Assembly: GCA_023663285.1 (NCBI GenBank)
Contig: JAMPHT010000007.1
Location: forward strand, 1 to 64,000
Source: Bacillota bacterium
GTDB taxonomy: Bacteria > Bacillota > Clostridia > Lachnospirales > Lachnospiraceae
DNA length: 64,000 nucleotides
Direction of reading: 5' to 3'
Both the position numbers and the translations under genes were made by a program. The notes beneath the pieces are model-generated. The model saw only the letters and a program-made list of their open reading frames with translations, was not told the DNA's origin and searched no databases. Positions 37,101-45,440 of the stretch are shown in pieces (within the stretch, counting starts at the first letter, position 1; each line of letters opens with the position of its first letter).

Positions 37101-38585
37101 CTAAAATTGAAAGTAAATAAACCGTGACGACTCAAACTCAATGCCATAGATGCCAAATACCAGCGTTGCAGCAATCAGCGCAATGATAACGCCCCACCTG
37201 AACCAGACGCACTGCTCCTGCAGGAATACGGTGATATCCTTTTTCTTTTTGTATCGTACCAGATCCACCAGGAAAAGAACTGTCAGGGATACTATCAGAA
37301 TATTGATCTCCGGCCGGTCCAGTCCCAGGGTGTATATTTTGCCGTTGAACAGATTCCAGGGATCCCACCTTGTCACCAGCCGCCTGCAGAAACGAAGAGC
37401 ATGGGACAGGGAGGGCGCCCGGAAGAATATCCAGGCTATATCCGTCAATATAAAGGTAGACACCACCTGAGCCAGATGAAAGCTGAAGCTCTCCTTTTTT
37501 GTGTGCAGACCGTCATACAGCCTTGTCCGCCACCTTGATGTCATATCCCCGATCACCTGATATGCACCGTGCAGCATCCCCCAGGCCATATAGGTCCAGT
37601 TCGCCCCATGCCACAGGCCGCTCACCGTCATGGTGACCATTACGTTAAAATATTTTCTGATCTTGGAACAGCGGTTGCCTCCCAGCGGGATATAGACATA
37701 ATCCCTGAACCAGGTGCTCAGGGAAATATGCCATCGCTTCCAGAACTCGCTGACGGATCTGGAAAAATAGGGAGTCTCAAAATTTTCCATCAGCTTGAAG
37801 CCCATCACACGGGCAGCGCCGATCGCGATCGTGGAATATCCCATAAAATCACAATATATCTGCAGGGCAAAGCCCACTGCCGCCGCAGCCAGCACTACCG
37901 TTCCATGCAGGTAATAGCTTCCGAACACATTGTCCACCAGCAGCGCCACTCGATCCGCTATCACCATCTTCACAAACAGTCCCCAGGCCATCAGCGTAAG
38001 CCCGCCGGCCACATTATCGTAATTCCACAGCTTTTTTTTCTCCAAATCACGCATCTGTCCCAGCAGGCTTTCCGAGCGCTCGATGGGACCCGCCACCAGC
38101 TGCGGGAAAAAGGAGACAAACAGCGCGTAGCGCAAAATGTTCTTCTCCGGCTCTACCTTTCCCCGGTACACATCAATAGTATAACCGAGAGCCTGAAAAA
38201 TATAGAACGAGATTCCCACCGGCAGCACCACGTCAAAGCTCTTTTCCATGATCTGCAGATGCAGGGCTCCCAGGACCCGGTTACAGTTTTCCACAAAAAA
38301 GTCAAAGTATTTAAAGAAAAAGAGGATCCCAAGATTTACACACAGACAGGCCGCCAGAGACAGCTTTTTCAGCGCCGGCCTGCGGGCTGCATACACCAGC
38401 CGCCCGCAAAGCCATGTGACTGCCGTGGATGCCAGCAGCAAAAGGGCATATTTTGCATCCCAGCACATATAAAAAAAGTAGCTGGTCACCAGCAACCAGA
38501 TATAACGGGCTTTTCTGGGAATCACAAAATAGATCAGCGTAACTATAGGGAAAAAGATCAAAAAGTCTATGGAATTAAATAGCAT
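37101..38585 (-). CDS. MBOAT family O-acyltransferase (second copy)
   Basis: 494-residue polytopic membrane enzyme with the family stretch FWKRWHISLSTWFRDYVYIPLGG and the catalytic His in LWHGANWTY. It closely resembles AlgI-type acyltransferases for exopolysaccharide or teichoic acid modification. Together with the SGNH gene 11 bases downstream it forms a two-gene acylation unit, driven by the promoter at 38615-38644. It differs clearly from the other MBOAT protein at 10645-12039, so this is not a recent duplication. Confidence 0.93.
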   Translation of the reverse strand: MLFNSIDFLIFFPIVTLIYFVIPRKARYIWLLVTSYFFYMCWDAKYALLLLASTAVTWLCGRLVYAARRPALKKLSLAACLCVNLGILFFFKYFDFFVENCNRVLGALHLQIMEKSFDVVLPVGISFYIFQALGYTIDVYRGKVEPEKNILRYALFVSFFPQLVAGPIERSESLLGQMRDLEKKKLWNYDNVAGGLTLMAWGLFVKMVIADRVALLVDNVFGSYYLHGTVVLAAAAVGFALQIYCDFMGYSTIAIGAARVMGFKLMENFETPYFSRSVSEFWKRWHISLSTWFRDYVYIPLGGNRCSKIRKYFNVMVTMTVSGLWHGANWTYMAWGMLHGAYQVIGDMTSRWRTRLYDGLHTKKESFSFHLAQVVSTFILTDIAWIFFRAPSLSHALRFCRRLVTRWDPWNLFNGKIYTLGLDRPEINILIVSLTVLFLVDLVRYKKKKDITVFLQEQCVWFRWGVIIALIAATLVFGIYGIEFESSRFIYFQF

Positions 38586-38614
38586 CCGGCTGCCTCCCGC
38601 TTCAGAATAGAATC

Positions 38615-38644
38615 ATTTTAACATAGTTCGCCTGTTTATGACAA
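38615..38644 (-). promoter_or_regulatory. Promoter for the second MBOAT gene
   Basis: TTGTCA (38639-38644), 18 bases, TAAAAT (38615-38620), located between the aspS stop and the MBOAT start, which is followed by GGGAGG as ribosome binding site. Confidence 0.6.
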
Positions 38645-38661
38645 GGCAATTAAAATGCTTC

Positions 38662-40413
38662 TTACTCCCGCACCCTGATATGCACTTCCCGCAGCTGCTG
38701 CTCTGTCACATCTCCGGGCGCGCTGCACATGAGATCCTGGGCCGAACCGCTCATGGGGAATGCCGTCACCTCCCGAATATTTTCTTCTTCCCGAAGCAGC
38801 ATCAGCATCCGCTCCACACCGGGAGCCATTCCCGCGTGAGGAGGCGCGCCGAACTGAAACGCCTGGTACAGCGCTCCGAACTTCGCTTCCAGCTGCTCTT
38901 TCGTATAACCCGCAATGGCAAATGCTTTTTCCATGATATTGACGTCATGGTTGCGCACCGCACCGGAGGAAAGCTCGATTCCGTTGCAGACAATATCGTA
39001 CTGGTATGCCAGAATATCCAGGGGATCCTGCGTCTCCAGCGCCTCCAGACCTCCCTGGGGCATGGAGAAGGGATTGTGGGTAAATGCCGGCTGCTTTGTC
39101 TCCGGGTCCATTTCGTACATGGGGAAATCATTGACATAGCAGAAGCGAAAAGCATTCTTCTCCGTCAGCCCCAGCTTCTCCCCCAGCTCATTGCGGAGCT
39201 TTCCCGCATAATAGCAGGCTCTTTCCTCCTTATCCGCAATAAAGAAAATAGTGTCGCCCGCTTCCAGCCCCGCCAGGCTGCGAAGTTCTCCCTTTGCTTC
39301 ATCGGGAATAAACTTGTCGATAGGCCCCTTGTAGGAAAGGTCCGCCGCCACTTCAAGATACCCCAATCCGCCCATCCCTAATCCTGTGGCAAAGGAAAGC
39401 AGTTTTTCATGGAAGCCCTTGCTCATTTCCGCGTGTACCCTGATTGCCCGGACAGTCCTCCCCAAAAAGGGCTTAAAGGTACATTTCCGGAAAAAGTCTG
39501 TCAAGTCCATGATCCGCAGCGGATTCCTGAGATCCGGCTTGTCACAGCCAAACTCCAGCATGGCCTGCCTGTAGCTGATGACCGGATATGGGGCAGGCGT
39601 CACTTCCGCTCCCTCCGGTTTAAACCTTTCAAAGGTGGCGCAGAGCACTTCCTCCCCTGCCCGAAACACATCCTCCTGGGTGGCGAAGCTCATCTCGAAG
39701 TCCAACTGATAGAACTCTCCGGGAGAGCGGTCCGCCCTTGCGTCCTCATCCCGAAAGCAGGGTGCGATCTGAAAATATCTGTCGATGCCGGAAGCCATCA
39801 ACAGCTGCTTATACTGCTGGGGCGCCTGGGGCAGGGCATAGAACTTTCCCTTGTATTTTCTGGAGGGAACGATATAATCCCTGGCTCCCTCCGGTGAGGA
39901 AGCGCAGAGAATGGGAGTCTGGATCTCCACGAAGCCCATTTCCGTCATCTTCTGGCGCAGAAACCCGATCACCTGGGAACGAAACAGAATGTTATCCCGC
40001 ACTTTCGCATTTCTCAAATCAAGATAACGGTACTTCAGCCGCACATCCTCCCTTGTCTCCTTTGATGTCATGATCTCAAAGGGCAGCTGTCTGTAGACCC
40101 TGCCCAGCACCGTGATCTCGGCAGCCTCCAGCTCAATGGTCCCGGTGGGGATCTTCGGGTTATAGGTTTCCTCGTCCCGCTTCTCCACGGGTCCCTGCAC
40201 CGTGATACAGGTCTCCTTCACCAGACCTTTAAGCAATTCCGGCTTTCGGATGACCACCTGAAGCACACCATACATATCCCGCAGGTCAATGAAGGACACG
40301 CCGCCATGATCCCTTATGTTCTCCACCCAGCCAGCCACTCTCAGCATCCGGCCGATATGCTCTTCTCCGATCTCTCTTACCGTAATGTCTCTGTAACAGT
40401 TTCCTCTTTCCAT
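38662..40413 (-). CDS. aspS: Aspartyl-tRNA synthetase
   Basis: Class II synthetase of bacterial type, 583 residues. The N-terminal OB-fold anticodon domain is present (VAGWVENIRDHGGVSFIDLRD), class II motif 2 reads FRDEDARADRSPGEFYQLD, the inserted GAD domain lies around residues 300-400, and motif 3 reads GAPPHAGMAPGVERM. The start follows GGGAGGAG. With GatCAB nearby it may be the non-discriminating type that also makes Asp-tRNA(Asn), but the residues that decide this cannot be called with certainty here. Confidence 0.96.
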   Translation of the reverse strand: MERGNCYRDITVREIGEEHIGRMLRVAGWVENIRDHGGVSFIDLRDMYGVLQVVIRKPELLKGLVKETCITVQGPVEKRDEETYNPKIPTGTIELEAAEITVLGRVYRQLPFEIMTSKETREDVRLKYRYLDLRNAKVRDNILFRSQVIGFLRQKMTEMGFVEIQTPILCASSPEGARDYIVPSRKYKGKFYALPQAPQQYKQLLMASGIDRYFQIAPCFRDEDARADRSPGEFYQLDFEMSFATQEDVFRAGEEVLCATFERFKPEGAEVTPAPYPVISYRQAMLEFGCDKPDLRNPLRIMDLTDFFRKCTFKPFLGRTVRAIRVHAEMSKGFHEKLLSFATGLGMGGLGYLEVAADLSYKGPIDKFIPDEAKGELRSLAGLEAGDTIFFIADKEERACYYAGKLRNELGEKLGLTEKNAFRFCYVNDFPMYEMDPETKQPAFTHNPFSMPQGGLEALETQDPLDILAYQYDIVCNGIELSSGAVRNHDVNIMEKAFAIAGYTKEQLEAKFGALYQAFQFGAPPHAGMAPGVERMLMLLREEENIREVTAFPMSGSAQDLMCSAPGDVTEQQLREVHIRVRE

Positions 40414-40455
40414 AATAGCTCCTCCCTGAACCGACCGCTTTTCCTTCTGGTTCCG

Positions 40456-41673
40456 TTACCCCATGATCCTGATCCTCTCTACAGCCTCCACTGTATTTTC
40501 ATAGCTGCCAAACGCGGTGAGGCGGAAATAGGACTCCCCGCTGGGGCCAAAGCCTGAACCGGGCGTTCCCACCACGTTTACCTTTTCCAGCAGATAGTCA
40601 AAGAATTCCCAGCTGGTCATGCCTTTTGGCGCCTTCAGCCAGATGTAGGGAGCGTTGACTCCGCCGGAAACGTCATACCCGGCATCCTTCAACCCGTTAT
40701 AGATATAACGGGCATTATTCATATAATATTCTACCTGGGCCTTCAGCTGCTTTTTTCCCTCTTCGGAATAGACAGCCTCCCCCGCCCGCTGCACAATATA
40801 GGGCGCCCCGTTGTATTTGGTGCCGTGCCGCCTCGCCCACAGGGAATGCAGCGCCACACCGCCGCACTTTAAGTCCTTCGGAACAACGGTAAATCCCAAA
40901 CGCACTCCGGTAAATCCGGCATTTTTGGAAAAGGAACGAAGCTCAATGGCACAGGTTTCTGCCCCCTGACACTCATAGATGCTGTGAGGGATATTTTCTT
41001 CAGAGATATAAGCTTCATAGGCTGCGTCGTAGATGATGACAGCCCCCACTCTGTTGGCATAGTCCACCCACTCCTGAAGCCGTGCTTTGGTGATGGCGGC
41101 GCCTGTGGGATTATTGGGAAAACAAAGATAGATGATGTCCGGCGTCTCTGTCGGCAATTCCGGCGTAAAGTCATTTTCCGCGGTACAGGGCATATAGATC
41201 ACATTGCTCCAGGTCTCCCTCTCTCTGTCATAGATACCCGTCCTTCCCGCCATCACATTGGAATCCACATATACGGGATACACGGGGTCGCATACCGCAA
41301 CCCGATTATCCAGGCTGAAAATTTCCTGAATATTGCCTGAATCACTCTTTGCGCCGTCGGACACAAAGATCTCATCCGCAGAAATGTCACAGCCCCGCGC
41401 CCTGTAATCATTTTCCGCAATGGCGTTCCTTAAAAACTCATAGCCCAGGTCAGGGGCGTATCCCCGGAAGGTCTCAGCCTGTCCCATCTCCTCCACCGCA
41501 CTATGAAGCGCCTTTATAACAGCAGGCGCAAGGGGCTGGGTCACATCCCCTATCCCCAGCCGGATGATCTTTCTGTCCGGATGGGACGCGCTGTATGCGC
41601 TCACCTTTTTTCCTATGGTGGAAAACAAATAGCTTCCCGGAAGCTTCAGATAATTTTCATTTATTTGAAACAT
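40456..41673 (-). CDS. dapL: LL-diaminopimelate aminotransferase
   Basis: PLP enzyme that converts tetrahydrodipicolinate directly to LL-diaminopimelate, bypassing succinylated or acetylated intermediates. The N-terminus shows LPGSYLFSTIGKKV and LGIGDVTQPL, typical of DapL, and the PLP-binding lysine sits in RSFSKNAGFTGVRLGF. Length is 405 residues. The gene overlaps the end of dapF by 13 bases on the same strand, so lysine and cell-wall diaminopimelate synthesis are coupled. Confidence 0.95.
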   Translation of the reverse strand: MFQINENYLKLPGSYLFSTIGKKVSAYSASHPDRKIIRLGIGDVTQPLAPAVIKALHSAVEEMGQAETFRGYAPDLGYEFLRNAIAENDYRARGCDISADEIFVSDGAKSDSGNIQEIFSLDNRVAVCDPVYPVYVDSNVMAGRTGIYDRERETWSNVIYMPCTAENDFTPELPTETPDIIYLCFPNNPTGAAITKARLQEWVDYANRVGAVIIYDAAYEAYISEENIPHSIYECQGAETCAIELRSFSKNAGFTGVRLGFTVVPKDLKCGGVALHSLWARRHGTKYNGAPYIVQRAGEAVYSEEGKKQLKAQVEYYMNNARYIYNGLKDAGYDVSGGVNAPYIWLKAPKGMTSWEFFDYLLEKVNVVGTPGSGFGPSGESYFRLTAFGSYENTVEAVERIRIMG

Positions 41674-42533
41674 AAGTCCACCTCGCCTTCAAATACCATG
41701 GCCGCAGGTCCCGTCATATAGACCGTATTTTCCTCACGATCCCACTCGATCTGCAGCTCGCCTCCCAATAGTTTAACCGTAATCTCCGTATCCGTCAAGC
41801 CGTTCAGCACACAGGCTACCGCCGCTGCACAGCAGCCTGTGCCGCAGGCCAGTGTCTCTCCGGTGCCCCTCTCCCAGACCCGCATGAAAACAGTCCGCCT
41901 GTCCAGCACCTCTACAAATTCCGTATTGACCCTTTCCGGAAACCTCACATGGTTCTCAAAAAGCGGACCTATCTGCTCCAGCTTCCAGTCCGCAATGCCC
42001 TCCGCAAAAATCACCGCATGGGGATTTCCCATGGAAACGCAGGTCATCCTGTATTCCCGATCCTCCACATAGACAGGTTCATTCACCACCCTCTCCCCGT
42101 CCGCCACTACAGGGATCTTCTCCGGCGTCAGAACAGGACTGCCCATATTGACCCTGACCCCGGTAACAGTCCCTCTGGCTTCCGGCTCTCCCTCCGCTCC
42201 TTCCACTGTCAGATCGAGATATTTTATACTCCCCGCGCTGACCACCGTGATATGCTCCGAATCCGTAAGTCCCTTGTCATAGACATACTTCGCCACACAG
42301 CGGATCCCGTTTCCGCACATCTGGGCCCGGCTGCCGTCCGCATTGAACATCTCCATCTCAAAATCCGCCTCTTCGGAAGGATTGATAAAGATAACGCCGT
42401 CACCTCCCACGCCAAAATGCCTGTCGCTTAAGAATCGCACAGCCTCCGGTTTCTTCTCCTGAGGAATATGTTCCCGGAATCCGTTGACGTATATATAATC
42501 ATTTCCACAGCCCTGCATTTTTGTAAATTTCAT
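41661..42533 (-). CDS. dapF: Diaminopimelate epimerase
   Basis: Interconverts LL- and meso-diaminopimelate for peptidoglycan and lysine. The two active-site cysteines appear in QMCGNGIRC and LACGTGCCAAA. The N-terminus FTKMQGCGNDYIYV is typical. The start at 42533 follows GGGAGGC; an upstream in-frame ATG at 42569 is less likely. At 290 residues the length is normal. It is the first gene of the dapF-dapL pair. Confidence 0.96.
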   Translation of the reverse strand: MKFTKMQGCGNDYIYVNGFREHIPQEKKPEAVRFLSDRHFGVGGDGVIFINPSEEADFEMEMFNADGSRAQMCGNGIRCVAKYVYDKGLTDSEHITVVSAGSIKYLDLTVEGAEGEPEARGTVTGVRVNMGSPVLTPEKIPVVADGERVVNEPVYVEDREYRMTCVSMGNPHAVIFAEGIADWKLEQIGPLFENHVRFPERVNTEFVEVLDRRTVFMRVWERGTGETLACGTGCCAAAVACVLNGLTDTEITVKLLGGELQIEWDREENTVYMTGPAAMVFEGEVDLCFK

Positions 42534-42631
42534 GGGCGCCTCCCTTCTTTTCTTATCCCATAGACCCACGGTTCCGCGCCGGCTCCCGCACTGTCTGCTT
42601 CACAGTCATATCCTTGCGCTGACCAGCAAAA

Positions 42632-42683
42632 TCAAAGACCCCGCTGCAAGCACGGCACTTGACTCATTGCTCGCGGGAATAAA
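42632..42683. repeat. Dispersed intergenic repeat, copy 2
   Basis: 42632-42652 matches 7799-7819 (other strand) at 20 of 21 bases, and GCGGGAATAAA at 42673-42683 matches 7704-7714. In addition 42663-42681 matches 45396-45414 at 18 of 19 bases. It lies in the 188-base non-coding gap between dapF and the ANTAR gene, in which I see no other feature. Confidence 0.5.
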
Positions 42684-42721
42684 TGTCTGCTTCGCCGCCT
42701 TCTGCTTTGCTCCTGGGCGGT

Positions 42722-43264
42722 CTACATCATAGCCAGTACCATCAGAGCCGTCTCCGCCATGTTTGTGCCGCTGTCCATGCTGCACTTTTGTAAATATCTG
42801 TGGGCCTCCTCTTCAGACATATGATTTCTGTCCATCAGAAGCTCCTTTGCTTTCTTTATGGCCTCTTCCTCTCCGGCATTCCTTGTCTTTGGTTCCTGCC
42901 TCGCCCGCCTTCGCCTGCGCTGAACATTCTCCGCCATCATCCCCACGGTACTCAGCAATTCCCCTGTCTTTAGGGGCATGGAAAGACACATGATCCCGCT
43001 CCCCTCACACTGGCCCAGCAGATGGCCGGATGCTATCAGCAGCATCTCAAAACCCGGCGGAAGACATTCATGAAGCTCTGAAAATACCATATCCTTCAGT
43101 TTGTAACCGCAGATCACAATGCCGTCATGCAGGCCGTCCGCCTGACTGATGGCCTGGGCTCCGGTAGTGCAGATGCCGGTCACCTTAAAGCCGCCCCGCA
43201 CCAGGATATTTTTAATGCCCTTGGCATCCTCCAGCCTTGGCAAGGCTATCATAATATTTGTCAA
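42722..43264 (-). CDS. ANTAR-domain antitermination regulator next to glnA
   Basis: 180-residue two-domain protein. The N-terminal half is a pseudo-receiver domain (ALPRLEDAKGIKNILVRGGF at the start) without clear phosphorylation acidic cluster. The C-terminal half is an ANTAR RNA-binding domain (EEEAIKKAKELLMDRNHMSEEEAHRYLQKCSMD). Such proteins bind hairpins in leader RNAs and prevent termination. The start is taken as TTG at 43264, preceded by GGGGGGTGG, because family members begin with MTNI; no suitable ATG exists upstream. It lies 34 bases downstream of glnA, a common pairing in Clostridia, which suggests control of nitrogen genes. Confidence 0.88.
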   Translation of the reverse strand: MTNIMIALPRLEDAKGIKNILVRGGFKVTGICTTGAQAISQADGLHDGIVICGYKLKDMVFSELHECLPPGFEMLLIASGHLLGQCEGSGIMCLSMPLKTGELLSTVGMMAENVQRRRRRARQEPKTRNAGEEEAIKKAKELLMDRNHMSEEEAHRYLQKCSMDSGTNMAETALMVLAMM

Positions 43265-43298
43265 ACACCCACCCCCCGGCTTAGAAAATCTCTTCACC

Positions 43299-44621
43299 CT
43301 AGTAGCGGTACAAATACTCCTGTATCTCCCACTCCGACACATGGGCGCGGTATTTCTGCCACTCCCCCTCCTTTGCCGCAAGATAGCTGTCCGCTATATG
43401 CTCTCCCAGCACATCCAGAATAAAACTGTCACGACGCATTTCCTCCACCGCTTCTATCAAGGTGCCCGGCAGGTTCTCAATATGCAGCGCTTTCCTTTCC
43501 TGTTCCGTCATGTTGTAAATGTTGTGATCCACACTGTCGGGAGGGTCTATCTTATTGATGATTCCATCCAGTCCCGCCTTTAGGCACAGCGCAAAGGTCA
43601 GATAGGGATTTGCCGCCGAATCCGGACTTCTCAACTCCACTCTGCCGCCTCCGGAGGGGATACGGATCAGCGGGCTTCTGTTGGTAGCGCTCCAGGCGAT
43701 GTATACCGGTGCGGCAAAGCCGGGAACCAGCCTTTTGTAGGAGTTTACCAGAGGATTTGTCACCGCCGCCATACCCTTGATATGCTTCATGATGCCGCCG
43801 ATGAAATAATATGCCTCCCGGCTTAAGCCGTTGGCATCGCTTTTATCCTCAAAAATATTCCTGCCGTCTCTGTGCAGGGACATATTGATATGCATACCGG
43901 AGCCGTTCACCCCATACCTGGGCTTGGGCATGAAAGTGGCGTGCAGTCCGTGGCGCTTTGCAATGGTGCGCGCCGCCAGCTTGAAGGTCATAATATTATC
44001 CGCGGCTGCCAGCGCCTCGTCATAGCGCAGATCGATCTCATGCTGGGCCGGCGCCATTTCGTGATGGGACGCCTCGATGACCAGCCCCATATCCTCCAGC
44101 GTCATGACAATGTCCCGCCTGGCATTTTCGCCGCCATCCAGAGGCCCAATGTCAAAATATCCCGCCTGCTCATGGGTCTCTGTGGTAGGCATGGCATTTT
44201 CATCCGTATTAAACAGAAAAAACTCACATTCCGGGCCAACTTCAAATGTGTACCCCAATTCCGCTGCCTCTTCGATAGCCTTTTTCAGCACCAGCCTGGG
44301 GTCTCCGGCAAAAGGCGTTCCGTCCGGCCGATGAATGTCACAGATCATTCTTGCCACTTTTCCCTGCTGTGGTCTCCAGGGAAATATCTCCAGCGTGGAC
44401 AGATCGGGATACAGGTACATATCCGACTCCTCGACCCCCACAAATCCGTCTATGGCGGAACCATCAAACGTACACCTGTTTTCCAATGCCTTCTCCAGCT
44501 GGCTTGCCGTGATCGCAATATTTTTCAGATTTCCAAACATATCCGTAAACTGCAAACGGATAAACTCTATATCCTCCTGTTCCACAAGCCTCAAAACGTC
44601 CTCCCTTGTATAGCTCTTCAT
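43299..44621 (-). CDS. glnA: Glutamine synthetase type I
   Basis: Makes glutamine from glutamate and ammonia. The 440-residue protein has the beta-grasp N-domain (LQFTDMFGNLKNIAI), the metal-binding GPECEFFLF, HHEMAPAQHEIDLRY, and the ATP-binding NPLVNSYKRLVPGFAAP. Arg and Glu residues at the active site follow (RIPSGGGRVELRSPDSAANPYL). The start at 44621 follows AAGGAAGG; a longer frame to 44669 begins inside the leader hairpin and is unlikely. No adenylylation Tyr motif was assessed. It is regulated through a strong promoter and a terminator-like leader hairpin and is followed by an ANTAR regulator. Confidence 0.96.
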   Translation of the reverse strand: MKSYTREDVLRLVEQEDIEFIRLQFTDMFGNLKNIAITASQLEKALENRCTFDGSAIDGFVGVEESDMYLYPDLSTLEIFPWRPQQGKVARMICDIHRPDGTPFAGDPRLVLKKAIEEAAELGYTFEVGPECEFFLFNTDENAMPTTETHEQAGYFDIGPLDGGENARRDIVMTLEDMGLVIEASHHEMAPAQHEIDLRYDEALAAADNIMTFKLAARTIAKRHGLHATFMPKPRYGVNGSGMHINMSLHRDGRNIFEDKSDANGLSREAYYFIGGIMKHIKGMAAVTNPLVNSYKRLVPGFAAPVYIAWSATNRSPLIRIPSGGGRVELRSPDSAANPYLTFALCLKAGLDGIINKIDPPDSVDHNIYNMTEQERKALHIENLPGTLIEAVEEMRRDSFILDVLGEHIADSYLAAKEGEWQKYRAHVSEWEIQEYLYRY

Positions 44622-44642
44622 AACATGACCTTCCTTTCCAAC

Positions 44643-44680
44643 GAATAAAAGGGCAGTCCTATCCCACATAGAACGCCCTT
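44643..44680 (-). terminator. Terminator-like hairpin in the glnA leader
   Basis: On the minus strand AAGGGCGTTCTAT pairs with ATAGGACTGCCCTT (one bulge) around a five-base loop (44649-44680), followed by TTTTATT. It starts a few bases after the predicted transcript start and stands before the glnA ribosome binding site, so it would attenuate glnA unless countered. Confidence 0.65.
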
Positions 44681-44692
44681 GTCCTGTAACTA

Positions 44693-44721
44693 ATCATAAC
44701 AATGCGCCGCCTTCTTGTCAA
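44693..44721 (-). promoter_or_regulatory. Consensus promoter for glnA
   Basis: TTGACA (44716-44721), 17 bases, TATGAT (44693-44698). A 13-base palindrome TTGTCA-A-TGACAA (44715-44727) overlaps the -35 box and might be an operator. Confidence 0.8.
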
Positions 44722-44799
44722 TGACAAATCCTTAGCATAAACCCTGCATTCCCCACATACTTATTATAAAGAAAAATATGACAACCAAGGGGACAATAA

Positions 44800-45276
44800 A
44801 TGAGTGCTAAAACAAAAATAGTTGTGCTTCACATGAAGGAACTGATTTATACCGCGATCTTTGCCGCTCTGGGTATCCTGTTCATAGTACTGCTCATCAT
44901 GATGTTCCTGCCCGACAAAGAGGAAAGCCCTGCCCCGGACAGCTCTGCTCCGGAGGAGGAATCGACTGCAGCCGGCTCCGATGCTCTCTACATACCCGGC
45001 GTCTACACCACCGAACTGGTGCTTGGAAATCAATCCATCGACGTAGAGGTCATTGTGGACAGTAATTCCATTACCTCCATCCGCATGGTAAATCTGAATG
45101 AAGCCATCACCACCATGTATCCTCTGCTGGAGCCCACCTTTGAAGCCATCTGCAGCCAGGTTTATAAGCTGCAGACTCTGGAAGGCGTCACCTATTCCTC
45201 CGACAGCAAATATACCTCCCTGGTTCTGCTGGAATCCATCCGCAGTTCTCTTGATAAAGCGTCGGCCGCCCGATGA
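44800..45276 (+). CDS. Small exported/membrane protein, possible FMN_bind-like fold
   Basis: 158 residues. A hydrophobic segment at about 17-38 (YTAIFAALGILFIVLLIMMF) anchors it; a short acidic linker (PDSSAPEEESTAAG) follows, and the remaining 100 residues form an extracellular domain. VIVDSNSITSIRMVNLNEA and TYSSDSKYTSLVLLESIRSSL resemble the start and the end of FMN-binding (RnfG-like) domains, including a Ser/Thr in the position used for flavin attachment, but the match is partial and the role unproven. The gene is transcribed away from glnA and ends at a strong terminator. Confidence 0.65.
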   Translation: MSAKTKIVVLHMKELIYTAIFAALGILFIVLLIMMFLPDKEESPAPDSSAPEEESTAAGSDALYIPGVYTTELVLGNQSIDVEVIVDSNSITSIRMVNLNEAITTMYPLLEPTFEAICSQVYKLQTLEGVTYSSDSKYTSLVLLESIRSSLDKASAAR

Positions 45277-45347
45277 AGCTTGCCCTGAAAGCATTTTTTC
45301 GCCCCGTAAGCAGGCGTCACTGCAAGTCCGCCCTCAGCCGTTGTCTC

Positions 45348-45378
45348 AAAAAGGATGTGCTCCACGCACATCCTTTTT
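45348..45378 (+). terminator. Intrinsic terminator
   Basis: AAAAAGGATGTGC and GCACATCCTTTTT form a perfect 13-bp stem around a five-base loop, ending the gene at 44800-45276. Confidence 0.9.
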
Positions 45379-45395
45379 CATTCATGGCCGCCTGG

Positions 45396-45440
45396 CTCAT
45401 TGCCCGCGGGAATAGAATTTCGCGAAGCGTGAATTCTATT
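45396..45440. repeat. Dispersed repeat copy plus hairpin, overlapping the hslO stop
   Basis: Positions 45396-45414 match 42663-42681 at 18 of 19 bases. Immediately after, AATAGAATT and AATTCTATT form a perfect 9-bp inverted repeat (45411-45440) whose minus-strand reading resembles the hairpin at 6147-6173. The hslO stop codon lies inside the right arm. Confidence 0.5.
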
